Shown here: positions 1 to 8,464 of the stretch, piece by piece | How the letters are laid out: each line of letters begins with the position of its first letter | How positions within the stretch are numbered: the first letter of the stretch is position 1 | Source: an uncultured Verrucomicrobiota bacterium | GTDB lineage: Bacteria > Verrucomicrobiota > Kiritimatiellia > SS1-B-03-39 > UBA6053 | Direction: 5' to 3' | Assembly (NCBI GenBank): GCA_937127435.1 | Contig: CAKZLZ010000004.1 | Coordinates: 1 to 48,548 of the forward strand | DNA length: 48,548 nt | Program-made: the position numbers and the translations under genes | Notes under the pieces: model-generated | The model's input: the letters and a program-made list of their open reading frames with translations, nothing else | Databases searched by the model: none | Told to the model about the DNA's origin: nothing

Positions 1-2098
1 AACCGGGAAGCATTGGATGGTTAACGTGAAAGAATAAAGGGAGTAAACGCAGGTAGTCTTGCTGTTTTTGGGTTAGCGCCAACAACATTCTATCAAACCG
101 CGTGTGCGACAAATGCAGAAATTTCTTTTCAATTTTCTGACGCAATGCCTCCACTTCCAGATCACGCTTTTCCCGGGCCGCATGATGCAGACGCGCCTGA
201 AAAGCTTCCGGACTTTCGTTCTCTTCCGCATCCAACTTCAACGCTTTGCAACTCAGCAGGGTCAACGTCTGTTGTTCATACATCACCGACTTCGCTTCCT
301 TTTCCCAACTCTTGAAATTCTTCGCATTCCCCGCCGCGCCGGGCAATGGCGGACGTGCGATTCCCTTTTCCGCCGGCGCAAAGCCTCCCGTCCCGTCTGC
401 AAACGTAATTTCCTCCCAATTCACCGCGGTGAACCCTTCACGAATCGGCCCATAAAAGGCCTGCTCTTTCCAAAGATCCACATGTTTGGATGCACGCACA
501 TAATGTAATTTGGCTACCCCGGCCACGCAGGGAACACAGCCCTGTGAAGCCCCCGGAGTCGAACGCAATAAGGCAGCTTCGGGAATACCCGCAGGGAGGA
601 TGGCCGATGAAACCTGAACCGCTTGTTTTTTGACCGCGGCAGGTTCTACAATGGAAGCTTCAACCCCCGGCGCTGAGACCGATGGCGCCACAAGCTCCTC
701 CCGGGAAGGAACAAGCTTCCGGATTTGTTCGCGGGTCAAGGGCCCCCGTAAATAACTCATCGCCCAGCGGGTTTGAAAAACCACCGGTCCATCATCATGC
801 ACATTGTGTAAGAGAAAACGCCGACTTCCCAATCCCGCCAGAATCTGCTCCATCTTCGCACGGTCAAACTTCCCTCCGGCCGAAGCCCCCTCCAAGCCTT
901 CCATCACCCGCATCTTATCCCGTTCAGTTTGTAGCCGGCCAATAAACCAGGTGCCGGTATTAGAGAGTCCTTTGTAATCCAGATCCACCGGATTCTGGGT
1001 CGCCAGCAAACAACCAAGTCCATAAGCCCGGGCCTGCTTGAGCAACGTCAGCATCGGACGTTTGGACGGCGGATTGCCGGAGGGAGGAAAGAATCCGAAA
1101 ATCTCATCCATATACAGTAACGCCCGCAAGCTGGATGTTCCCGGCTGTCCCCGCATCCACGCCACCAATTCGTTCAGCAGCAAAGTCACAAAAAACATGC
1201 GCTCACTTTCACTCAAATGCGCGATGGATAAAATAGTGATCCGCGCCTTCCCTTCTTTGGTGTACATCAGAGAATTGAGTTCCAACGCATCCCCTTCCAG
1301 CCAACTGGCAAAACCCGGCGAAGCCAATAGATTGTTCAGGCGCATCGCCAATTGCATACGCTCTTTGGCCGGATAAAAAGTTTCCAAATCAAAAAAGCCC
1401 ACCTTGTCAAAAGGCGGATCCTGAATCCCCCGTAAAATGCCGGGCAAATCCAAATCGCGGCCCTGTTCCCATTCGTGGCGCAACAAATTGGCCATCAAAA
1501 TGTGCTCCGGACTTTGTAAAGGGTCCCCTCTCACCCCCAGCAAAGCCATCAGGCCCGCAACCGACGAGTCGACCCGTTCCGCCAACAACTCCGGATCTTT
1601 GCGCAACACTTCCGGCGGCGCATTAAAAGATTTAAGTACCGTCAAAGGACGGCCGGCGGTGCTGCCCGGGGTATAAATCGTGAAATCTGCATTTTCTTTC
1701 ATGCGGCGGATACGCTCTCCGTCCTGATCCCAGGATGCCAACCCCTCTTTCCAGGTTTTGGCCACTTTCACAGAATATTCTTCAGGGGTCGACCCTTTGC
1801 GCATCGCCTCCGCCGGATCAATCCAGGGCGCAAAATCTTCAGGCAGCAAATCGGGAAAGGTCAGAAGTAAATTCCCCAGATCCCCTTTGGGATCAATGGC
1901 CAAAACGGGAATCCCGTCCATGGCCGCTTCTTCAATCAGTGAAAGACAAAGCCCTGTTTTCCCGCTCCCCGTCATCCCCACACAAACCCCGTGGGTGGTC
2001 AGATCTTTGGCATCATACATCAGGGTGGATGCATCCCGTTCTTCAGAAGCTTCTGTTTTGCCTAAATAAAATGCGCCTAATTTTTCGTATGGTTTCAT
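1..2098 (-). CDS. HerA-like ATP-binding protein (DUF87/COG0433 type), C-terminus cut by window edge
   Basis: The reading frame is open from an ATG at 2098 to the left edge, giving about 699 codons without a stop, so the C-terminus lies outside. The N-terminus begins MKPYEKLGAFYLGK. A Walker A motif (GMTGSGKTG) follows at about residue 42 and a Walker B-like stretch (VLAIDPKGDLGN) at about residue 65. This layout is typical of HerA-related P-loop ATPases of the VirB4/FtsK fold. The last visible part (before base 1) is charged and helical (EVEALRQKIEKKF), which suggests a coiled coil. The family is thought to move or process DNA or protein, but the substrate of this large bacterial subgroup is unknown. 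The gene stands alone, 82 bp downstream of the zwf stop codon and on the same strand. The ATPase assignment is firm; the cellular role is not. Confidence 0.8.
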   Translation of the reverse strand, partial: MKPYEKLGAFYLGKTEASEERDASTLMYDAKDLTTHGVCVGMTGSGKTGLCLSLIEEAAMDGIPVLAIDPKGDLGNLLLTFPDLLPEDFAPWIDPAEAMRKGSTPEEYSVKVAKTWKEGLASWDQDGERIRRMKENADFTIYTPGSTAGRPLTVLKSFNAPPEVLRKDPELLAERVDSSVAGLMALLGVRGDPLQSPEHILMANLLRHEWEQGRDLDLPGILRGIQDPPFDKVGFFDLETFYPAKERMQLAMRLNNLLASPGFASWLEGDALELNSLMYTKEGKARITILSIAHLSESERMFFVTLLLNELVAWMRGQPGTSSLRALLYMDEIFGFFPPSGNPPSKRPMLTLLKQARAYGLGCLLATQNPVDLDYKGLSNTGTWFIGRLQTERDKMRVMEGLEGASAGGKFDRAKMEQILAGLGSRRFLLHNVHDDGPVVFQTRWAMSYLRGPLTREQIRKLVPSREELVAPSVSAPGVEASIVEPAAVKKQAVQVSSAILPAGIPEAALLRSTPGASQGCVPCVAGVAKLHYVRASKHVDLWKEQAFYGPIREGFTAVNWEEITFADGTGGFAPAEKGIARPPLPGAAGNAKNFKSWEKEAKSVMYEQQTLTLLSCKALKLDAEENESPEAFQARLHHAAREKRDLEVEALRQKIEKKFLHLSHTRFDRMLLALTQKQQDYLRLLPLFFHVNHPMLPG

Positions 2099-2179
2099 AG
2101 CCAAAACATAGGGACGCTAAAAAAAGAGATCAATCCCCAAAAGCATCTCCATCAAGAAAAGGCTGCATCATGTTTTTAA

Positions 2180-3754
2180 TTAAACATTCTGCCAGGCACC
2201 CACTTCATTCTCAAACAGTTCGTCCGCGGCCAGTGGGCCCCAGGAACCGGGAGAATAAAAATGAATAGGAATCCGGGCATTCCGCTCCTGCCAGGCTTGC
2301 AGAATCGGATCCATAATCCGCCAGGCCGCCTCCACTTCATCGGAACGCATAAACAGGGTTGCGTCTCCGCGCATCACATCCATCAACAGCCGCTCATAGG
2401 CTTCCGGCAAGGTGCCTTCATAGTTTTCCGCATAATTGAAATCGAGCTCCGAATCTTCCACCACCATGTGCATGGAAGGACGTTTGGTCGCAAAGTGTAG
2501 CGAAATCCCTTCATCCGGTTGAATACGGAAGGTCAACACATTGGGTTGGGCTTCGGTGAGATCACACACATCGTTGGCACATTCCACGGTACGGAAGAGC
2601 TCCATCGGTGGTTTTTTAAACTGCACGGTAATGCTGGTTTGTTTCCGGCCCATGCGTTTCCCGGTACGTAAATACATCGGTACCCCGGACCAACGCCAGT
2701 TATCAATAAAGAATTTTGCGGCCACAAATGTTTCGGTGGAAGTGCCGGAGGGCACCCGGTCTTCATCCACATAGGCGGTTACCTTCTTATCGCCCAGGGT
2801 ACCGGACACATACTGAGCACGCACCACATTTTCACGCACATCATCCAGCTTGGGAATGCGGATACTCTGCAAAACCTTCACTTTTTCATTACGGACGGCA
2901 TCCGAAGAAAATCCACTGGGCGGTTCCATGGTCACCAGACAGAGCAACTGGGAAATATGATTCTGCATCATATCCCGCAGCGCACCGGCGGTATCAAAAT
3001 AGGCGCCCCGGCCGGATTCCATCCCCACTGTTTCACTGGCGGTTACTTGAATGTGGTCCACATAACTGCTGTTAAACACCGGTTCAAAAATGGTGTTGGC
3101 AAAACGGAAAGATAAAATATTCTGAACCGTTTCTTTGCCCAGATAATGGTCGATACGATAGACTTGGGATTCATCGAGCAGGCTCAGCACATGGCGGTTC
3201 AGGTCCATCGCACTTTCCAAATCACGCCCGAAAGGCTTTTCGATCACCACCCGGCTCCAATGCGCATGGCTGGGGGGATAAACCAGACCGGATTCCTTCA
3301 ACAAGGTGGTCACGGTGCCAAAGAAACCGGGAGCGACGGATAAATAAAACACCCGATTCGCCGGGTATACATCCGCATCATCCAATTGTTTGGACAAGCG
3401 CGCGAATGATTCCGCATCATCAAGCCCCCCCTTAAAATAGTCGATGTGTTCCGCAAAAGCCTTTACGTCCGCTTTGGTACCTTTCACCCGCTGAAAACTT
3501 TCAATTTCCCCGCACATTTCCTCCCGGAAACTTTCATTTGTATAATCCCGGCGGCCGAATGCGACAATCCGGATTTTTTCAGGCAAGCGGTGTTCGAAGT
3601 GCATCGCAAACAGCGCCGGAAGCAGTTTACGCCGGGTTAAATCCCCGGTACCCCCAAAGATTACCACGGTTTGCGAATCTTCCACGATCAAGTCCGGAAT
3701 ACGGCCGGATTGAGATTCGGAAGAGGAATGATGAATATTAATTACGCGACTCAT
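2180..3754 (-). CDS. zwf: Glucose-6-phosphate 1-dehydrogenase
   Basis: This enzyme oxidises glucose 6-phosphate to 6-phosphogluconolactone with NADP+, the entry step of the oxidative pentose phosphate and Entner-Doudoroff routes, in the cytoplasm. A Rossmann glycine motif (FGGTGDLTRRKL) lies near residue 35. The family active-site signature RIDHYLGKETVQN lies near residue 200 and contains the catalytic His and the substrate-binding Lys. About 524 residues is normal for the family. The ORF can be extended 9 bp to a GTG at 3763, which has GAAG 4 nt upstream. I favour the ATG at 3754 (MSRVIN), though the two are hard to separate. No pgl, gnd or opcA lies beside it. The gene is divergent from the small membrane protein gene at 3939. 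Confidence 0.96.
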   Translation of the reverse strand: MSRVINIHHSSSESQSGRIPDLIVEDSQTVVIFGGTGDLTRRKLLPALFAMHFEHRLPEKIRIVAFGRRDYTNESFREEMCGEIESFQRVKGTKADVKAFAEHIDYFKGGLDDAESFARLSKQLDDADVYPANRVFYLSVAPGFFGTVTTLLKESGLVYPPSHAHWSRVVIEKPFGRDLESAMDLNRHVLSLLDESQVYRIDHYLGKETVQNILSFRFANTIFEPVFNSSYVDHIQVTASETVGMESGRGAYFDTAGALRDMMQNHISQLLCLVTMEPPSGFSSDAVRNEKVKVLQSIRIPKLDDVRENVVRAQYVSGTLGDKKVTAYVDEDRVPSGTSTETFVAAKFFIDNWRWSGVPMYLRTGKRMGRKQTSITVQFKKPPMELFRTVECANDVCDLTEAQPNVLTFRIQPDEGISLHFATKRPSMHMVVEDSELDFNYAENYEGTLPEAYERLLMDVMRGDATLFMRSDEVEAAWRIMDPILQAWQERNARIPIHFYSPGSWGPLAADELFENEVGAWQNV

Positions 3755-3938
3755 AGGTTGCACATATCTTCGCTTAGGAAGCTAATGTCAAGGAAAGGGA
3801 AATGGAATTGGTTCCGGATTCGTCTCAAAACCACGTTTTTGAAGGACGGAAACATGCAAATTTTAAAAACCTTTCTGAATGGACCTCCCTTTTTTATCGA
3901 AACCCTTCCCTATAGGGCATAATGGAGCCCGCAACTCT

Positions 3939-4619
3939 ATGAATGCTTCTCCTTCCATCTGGAATACGATTAAAGCGGCTTTAATTCAAAACCGCATCCC
4001 GGCCATTGTCTTGCAAATTTTTGCAGCCTGCATTCTGGGGCTGTATTTTGGTGTGGAAGCTTTGCGGCCTGCCTTTGAAGCCATTGGAGAACTTAAAGCC
4101 TCTGTCGGAATCGTATTTGCCATTCTGTCGACCTCAATTTTCGGAGGACTGATTCCCTGGGCCGTGATGGCCCATCGCGGTCGTATCCCCCCGGGCATGC
4201 GAATGAAACACTTCCTGTTTTACGTGCTTTACTGGGCTTTTCAGGGTGCCGTCGTCGACACCCTCTATACCTATCAAACGGTATGGTTTGGCTCGGGCAC
4301 GGATTTCAAAACCCTTTTCAGTAAGATGCTGGTCGATCAGCTTCCCTTTAATTTAATTTGGGCCACCCCCGTGGGCCTCCTGTTTTATGGTTGGAAAAAT
4401 TGTAGATTCTCCTGGGCCCGATTCCGCAAAGACCACAGCCGGAAGATTCTGATCCACTCCTACGCGACCATTCAATTCAGTTCGTGGATGGTCTGGGTGC
4501 CGGCCGTGCTTATGGTCTACAGTCTCCCGCCGGATCTGCAGATTCCCTTATTTAATCTGGTCCTCTGCTTTTTCTCCCTGGTGCTGACCTTTGTCACCCG
4601 AAGCGACCAAGCGCTTTAA
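3939..4619 (+). CDS. Integral membrane protein resembling the Mpv17/PMP22 family
   Basis: This is a 226-residue hydrophobic protein with about four membrane segments (roughly residues 19-40, 52-72, 92-115 and 185-215). The start is the ATG at 3939, with GGAG at 3924-3927 upstream; the frame is open further upstream but without a ribosome binding site. The C-terminal third carries LVDQLPFNLIWATPVG followed by SSWMVWVPAVLMVYSLPPDLQ. This pattern recalls the DQ...P and W-x-WP-...-N-...-VP-...-R blocks of eukaryotic Mpv17/PMP22/Sym1 proteins, which are small four-helix organelle membrane proteins of unclear transport role. The resemblance is by eye only. Its stop codon overlaps, tail to tail, that of the zinc-ribbon gene on the opposite strand (TTTAAA at 4615-4620). 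No partner gene suggests its function. Confidence 0.55.
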   Translation: MNASPSIWNTIKAALIQNRIPAIVLQIFAACILGLYFGVEALRPAFEAIGELKASVGIVFAILSTSIFGGLIPWAVMAHRGRIPPGMRMKHFLFYVLYWAFQGAVVDTLYTYQTVWFGSGTDFKTLFSKMLVDQLPFNLIWATPVGLLFYGWKNCRFSWARFRKDHSRKILIHSYATIQFSSWMVWVPAVLMVYSLPPDLQIPLFNLVLCFFSLVLTFVTRSDQAL

Positions 4620-5062
4620 ATTCCTTTGCCGCATTCCTGACAGAATTTGGAATCCTCTTCATTCAATTTTCCGCAGGCCCGGCAGCGAATCATGATCACT
4701 TTTTCAGCTGCGGCCGATCCAAAATTGAGATCCACTTCATCCAGCGCATCCTTCACCATCCCTCCAGCCATCCGGCTGTAAGGCTCCAGCTCGTCGCGAG
4801 CCTGTTCCGGATCCAGCAGTACCCCTGATCCCGCCAAGCCCCTGGCACCAACGCCCCGGACGATGCCCCCGATGATCAGCAGGATCATGCCCCCGAACGC
4901 ACGTGCCATCGAGGAGCGCGCCTGCCCTTCAAAGTTCGAAAAATCCCCGAAATTCATAATCCCCGTTACGAAAACCGAAAGGAATGAAATCCCCCCGATG
5001 ACCATGAGGATGCCGCCAAGGTAGAAAGCGGTTTTACGTTCACTGGATATTTGTTTGCTCAT
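4616..5062 (-). CDS. Small membrane protein with C-terminal zinc ribbon
   Basis: A predicted 148-residue protein, starting at the ATG at 5062 (MSKQISSERK) with AGGG just upstream. Two hydrophobic segments at about residues 15-36 and 55-72 would form a membrane hairpin. A hydrophilic linker follows. The protein ends in a CxxC-x10-CxxC zinc ribbon (CRACGKLNEEDSKFCQECG). Such membrane-anchored zinc ribbons are common and mostly uncharacterised; the ribbon probably binds one Zn and faces the cytoplasm. It is divergent from the gene at 5127, only 64 bp away, so the two share a promoter region. The longer upstream ORF (to 5155) would overlap that divergent gene and looks spurious. Confidence 0.75.
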   Translation of the reverse strand: MSKQISSERKTAFYLGGILMVIGGISFLSVFVTGIMNFGDFSNFEGQARSSMARAFGGMILLIIGGIVRGVGARGLAGSGVLLDPEQARDELEPYSRMAGGMVKDALDEVDLNFGSAAAEKVIMIRCRACGKLNEEDSKFCQECGKGI

Positions 5063-5126
5063 AATCCCTACTTTGCCAACCGGGCGTCTTTGCGCAAGCC
5101 TATATTCCGGCGGGGAGGCTTTACAG

Positions 5127-5435
5127 ATGGAAAAATTGACGCATAATAGACACATGGAAATTGAACCGGAACGTATGAATCCCAGAGATCGACCTGCCTC
5201 TTCCCCCTTTCAGGGGCCAAAGAAATGGCAGCTCTATCTGTTTGGCGCATTGGCACTGGTCATCGGAGCCGTTCTGCTCTTCTTTATGTTCTGGGTCGCC
5301 CTGTTTTTTGTCGCCCTGGGTATCCTTACCCTGATCGTCAATTGGATCCTGGGATTATTCAGGGGAGAAAAACCAACGAACAAATCCCAAAGCAGCGTGA
5401 AATTTTATATCAACCGCGGCCCGCCGAGATCGTAG
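5127..5435 (+). CDS. Small membrane protein of unknown function
   Basis: A 102-residue protein. The start is chosen at 5127 because GGGGAGG (5112-5118) lies 8 nt before the ATG; a second ATG at 5154 has no such site. The N-terminal 40 residues are charged and proline-containing. Two closely spaced hydrophobic stretches (about residues 41-60 and 62-80) follow, then a short basic tail. I do not recognise a family. It is divergent from the zinc-ribbon membrane protein gene. It is followed at once by an array of tandem repeats, so its transcript probably runs into those hairpins. Confidence 0.6.
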   Translation: MEKLTHNRHMEIEPERMNPRDRPASSPFQGPKKWQLYLFGALALVIGAVLLFFMFWVALFFVALGILTLIVNWILGLFRGEKPTNKSQSSVKFYINRGPPRS

Positions 5436-5704
5436 TCCACGCACTCCGTGCGTGGAAATGAAACAAGAGCCTGCACTCAAATTTCCACGCTCGGAGAGCA
5501 TGGACTACGTCTGTGAGTGGAAATGAAACAAGAGCCTGCACTCAAATTTCCACGATCGGAGAGCGTGGACTACGTCTGTGGGTAGAAATGAAACAAGAGC
5601 CTGCGCTCAAATTTCCACGATCGGAGAACATGGACTACGTCTGTGGGTAGAAATGAAACAAGAGTCTGCGCTCAAATTTCCACGCTCGGAGAGCATGGAC
5701 TACG
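5431..5704. repeat. Four tandem copies of a 65-bp palindrome-containing unit
   Basis: Units beginning AAATGAAACAAGAG start at 5456, 5521, 5586 and 5651, an exact 65-bp period. Only a few substitutions separate them (for example CACGCTC/CACGATC and GAGCATGG/GAGCGTGG). Each unit holds an inverted repeat of the form CCACG-(N9)-CGTGG followed by ACTACG. Part of another arm in opposite orientation (CGTAGTCCACGC, from 5431) lies at the left end. The array fills the gap between the small membrane gene and the end of thrC and has no coding capacity of its own. It resembles REP/BIME-type intergenic elements, and each unit can fold as a hairpin in RNA from either strand. Confidence 0.9.
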
Positions 5705-5716
5705 CTTTAACATAAA

Positions 5717-7096
5717 CTACGCCAAGGCTGCTTTCACAAAGCCACGCACAGCTTCCACATCCGCCGGCAGGCGTTCACATTCTGTTTCCGCGCCCTGCAA
5801 GGCATCCAACACCGGATGATGCGGAACTTCTCCTACCGCATCCACGATTGCATCTACAAACTTCGCCGGATGCGCGGTCGACAAACAGATCAACGGATCC
5901 GTATTCCGTAACGACTCCCCCACCGCCACCCCAACCGCCGTATGGGGATCCAGAATGTATCCATATTCTCCACTCACCCTGCGTATGACACTGGACGTCT
6001 GATGGGTATCCGCCCGATCGGCAGAAATCAGTTTCATCGCGGGATGCTCCAAACGTTCAGACAAATCCACTTTCCCGGTTTCCGCAAAAGTCTGCATCAC
6101 TTCCGAAACTTTCGCGGCATCGCTGTCCATGAGGACATAGAGGAAACGCTCAAAATTACTCGCCACCTGAATATCCATCGAAGGACTAATGGTGTGGGCG
6201 ACGCTCCCGCTTTCATATTTTCCGGATTGGAAAAAGCGGGCCAAAATATCATTTTCGTTGGTGGCCAAAATCAGTTGACTCACCGGCAACCCCATCTGAC
6301 TGGCATAATATCCCGCCAAAATATTTCCGAAATTCCCGGTAGGCACAGAAAATTGTATCTTTTCAGAACCACATTCTTTGCGCACTTTAAGTCCGGCATA
6401 AAAATAGTAGACAATCTGAGCCATCACCCGCACCCAGTTCACCGAGTTCACGGCCCCCAACTTCATTTCAGTTTTAAAGGGCACATCCGCAAACAACGTT
6501 TTCATGATCCGCTGACAATCGTCAAAGGTACCGTCAATCGCCAAATTGTAGACATTTTCATCCAGCACCGAAGTCATTTGCAATTCCTGAACCGGGCTGG
6601 TTTTCCCCTCCGGATGCATCATAAAGATATTGATCCCCGCTTTACCCCGCATGCCGTGAATGGCCGCCGAACCGGTGTCTCCACTGGTGCTTCCCAGAAT
6701 ATTCAGAGATTGACCGCGCTGGGTCAGGGCGTATTCAAAAAACTGCGCCAAAAACTGCATGGCCATATCTTTAAAGGCCAGAGTCGGTCCGTGAAAAAGC
6801 TCTAATATATAAACGTCTCCCACTTTGACCGAAGGGGCAATCTCCGGATCACGAAATGTGGAATAAGCCCGATCCACCAACCCGCGCAAATCCTCAGCAG
6901 GAATATCGGTAATGAAACGCGAAAAGATTTCAAAAGCCAAATCCGGATAGGACAATGTGGAAAGGTGATCCAACTCTCCGGAAAAATCCGGCAGTGACTC
7001 AGGGATAAGCAACCCGCCATCAGGCGCAAGACCGGTAAGACCGGCATCGGTAAAGGACATGGCTTCTGTTTGACCGCGGGTACTGATATATTTCAT
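5717..7096 (-). CDS. thrC: Threonine synthase
   Basis: This PLP enzyme converts O-phospho-L-homoserine to L-threonine, the last step of threonine biosynthesis. The 459-residue length and the N-terminus (MKYISTRGQTEAMSF) match the longer bacterial/fungal class. The PLP-lysine motif ELFHGPTLAFKDMAMQ lies near residue 105, with K in FKD as the Schiff-base lysine. The phosphate-binding loop GSTSGDTGSAAIHG follows near residue 148. SVPTGNFGNILAGYYA lies near residue 252. No hom or thrB gene accompanies it here. pyrC lies upstream on the same strand, separated by a 241-bp hairpin-rich spacer, so co-transcription is possible but unproven. Confidence 0.96.
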   Translation of the reverse strand: MKYISTRGQTEAMSFTDAGLTGLAPDGGLLIPESLPDFSGELDHLSTLSYPDLAFEIFSRFITDIPAEDLRGLVDRAYSTFRDPEIAPSVKVGDVYILELFHGPTLAFKDMAMQFLAQFFEYALTQRGQSLNILGSTSGDTGSAAIHGMRGKAGINIFMMHPEGKTSPVQELQMTSVLDENVYNLAIDGTFDDCQRIMKTLFADVPFKTEMKLGAVNSVNWVRVMAQIVYYFYAGLKVRKECGSEKIQFSVPTGNFGNILAGYYASQMGLPVSQLILATNENDILARFFQSGKYESGSVAHTISPSMDIQVASNFERFLYVLMDSDAAKVSEVMQTFAETGKVDLSERLEHPAMKLISADRADTHQTSSVIRRVSGEYGYILDPHTAVGVAVGESLRNTDPLICLSTAHPAKFVDAIVDAVGEVPHHPVLDALQGAETECERLPADVEAVRGFVKAALA

Positions 7097-7337
7097 GAGG
7101 GACGTCTAGCAAAGCAACCGTTGAGGTCAATTCAGAACCGTAACCCAGACGCCGCGAGTGCAACCAGAACCGTACGTAACACAGACATTCCTGTCTGTGA
7201 TCACGAGCGGCTTACGCCGCGAGTGCAACCAGAACCTAACTGGAAGCACAGGCAGTGGGACGCCTCTTCGAGGCGATCACAGGCAGCCTGCCCGAAGGAC
7301 GCCCCAGCGGCCAGGGGAATGCCCGTGTCACGATCCC
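7097..7337. repeat. Spacer with two 22-bp direct repeats and strong hairpins
   Basis: The gap between pyrC and thrC contains a 22-bp direct repeat at 7150-7171 and 7215-7236 (begins CGCCGCGAGTGCAACC), spaced exactly 65 bp apart. Between the copies is a perfect inverted repeat at 7180-7199 (CACAGACA-TTCC-TGTCTGTG). A second hairpin lies at 7261-7275 (CGCCTC-TTC-GAGGCG). No ORF of credible composition is present. This looks like a composite palindromic intergenic element that could act on the pyrC-thrC transcript. Confidence 0.8.
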
Positions 7338-8327
7338 CTAAACCAGCTTCCAGCGCAAAGTCTGTCCCGCATTCACCGGCACGATACTGCCATAACGGGG
7401 CGGCACGGTCCATTCAGCCTTTTCAAGCACCACGGTGCGCTCCGGAGGGGTTACACCATAAATCCGGCGGGCGTTATCGCTGACAAATGCCTGCATCAGT
7501 TCCAGTTTATCATGATCCTCAAAGAACTCGGCCAACATCGGCAGGAGCATCGGCGCGGTGAAACATCCCGCCATCCCTTCCGTGCGCTTCATCACTTCCG
7601 TGTGCGGGGCGCTGTCACTCCCGAACATGACTTTTTCATGCCCGGAGAGCACCAATGATTGAATCGCGGCCCTGTCTTTAGGGCTCTTCAAAATCGGTTT
7701 GCAAAACAGAAAAGGATCAAACATTCCCCCCAGCATGTCATCAAGCGTGTACAGCATGTGATGCAAAGTCACGGTACAGAACACATTTTCATGCTTATCC
7801 AGAAATTCGGCGGCATCGGAGGTGGTGATATGCTCCATGATGACCCGAAGTTTAGGGAAGGTGGATGCAATATGGTCATACACCGATACAAATTCCCGTT
7901 CCCGGTCGGGAGAATATCCGTGGGTCTCCCCGTGTACCAGCAAAGGCAGATCCAAATCCTGCATCATATCCAACACCGGCTCGATCTTGGACAACTCCGC
8001 CACGCCACCTTCACTGTTGGTGGTCACCCCTGCCGGATAAAGTTTGATGGCAAACAGCTCCTCACGGGCCGCCGTCAACTCCTCACGGCTAAAGTCTTCC
8101 CTGAAAAACAAGGGCACATAAGGTGCAAAGGCAAAAGGGCTGGCCGCTTCAGTCACTTCTCTTACATAAGCACGGTAGCGCTCAATCGTATCCACGGGCG
8201 GTTGGGTATTCGGCATGCACACCGCGCCGGCAAACTGGGAAGAAGTAAATGGGGTCACCTGTTTCAGCATGTCGTCCTGACGGAGGTGTACATGCATGTC
8301 CAAGGGGGATTTTAAAGTTAAATTCAT
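7338..8327 (-). CDS. pyrC: Dihydroorotase
   Basis: This zinc enzyme cyclises N-carbamoyl-L-aspartate to dihydroorotate in de novo pyrimidine synthesis. The 329 residues match the short, E. coli-like class II enzymes. Visible metal and substrate motifs are DMHVHLR near residue 10 (two His Zn ligands), the carboxylated-lysine region AIKLYPAGVTTNSEGG near residue 92, LLVHGET near residue 129, IMEHITTSDAAEF near residue 165 and the catalytic Asp in MFGSDSAPHTE near residue 240. No other pyr gene is next to it. The 137-bp gap upstream separates it from a divergent plus-strand gene. Confidence 0.96.
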   Translation of the reverse strand: MNLTLKSPLDMHVHLRQDDMLKQVTPFTSSQFAGAVCMPNTQPPVDTIERYRAYVREVTEAASPFAFAPYVPLFFREDFSREELTAAREELFAIKLYPAGVTTNSEGGVAELSKIEPVLDMMQDLDLPLLVHGETHGYSPDREREFVSVYDHIASTFPKLRVIMEHITTSDAAEFLDKHENVFCTVTLHHMLYTLDDMLGGMFDPFLFCKPILKSPKDRAAIQSLVLSGHEKVMFGSDSAPHTEVMKRTEGMAGCFTAPMLLPMLAEFFEDHDKLELMQAFVSDNARRIYGVTPPERTVVLEKAEWTVPPRYGSIVPVNAGQTLRWKLV

Positions 8328-8464
8328 GTCCGCTTCTTGCCCTTTCAGTCCCCTCTTGGCAAGGGACTTTCCATCCGATTTTCATTATAAAGCTCATAAG
8401 AAATCTTCCTCCCGCTTCATTATGGAGTTGCGACCTTGATGGGATTGCTTAGGGTAAAAGCTGG

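Noticed and set aside
5436..5704. CRISPR array
   Set aside because: The units are contiguous 65-bp tandem repeats without unique spacers, and no cas genes are near.
5942..6805. Long plus-strand ORF of 287 residues
   Set aside because: It lies entirely antisense to thrC, whose motifs are unambiguous; it is a shadow frame.
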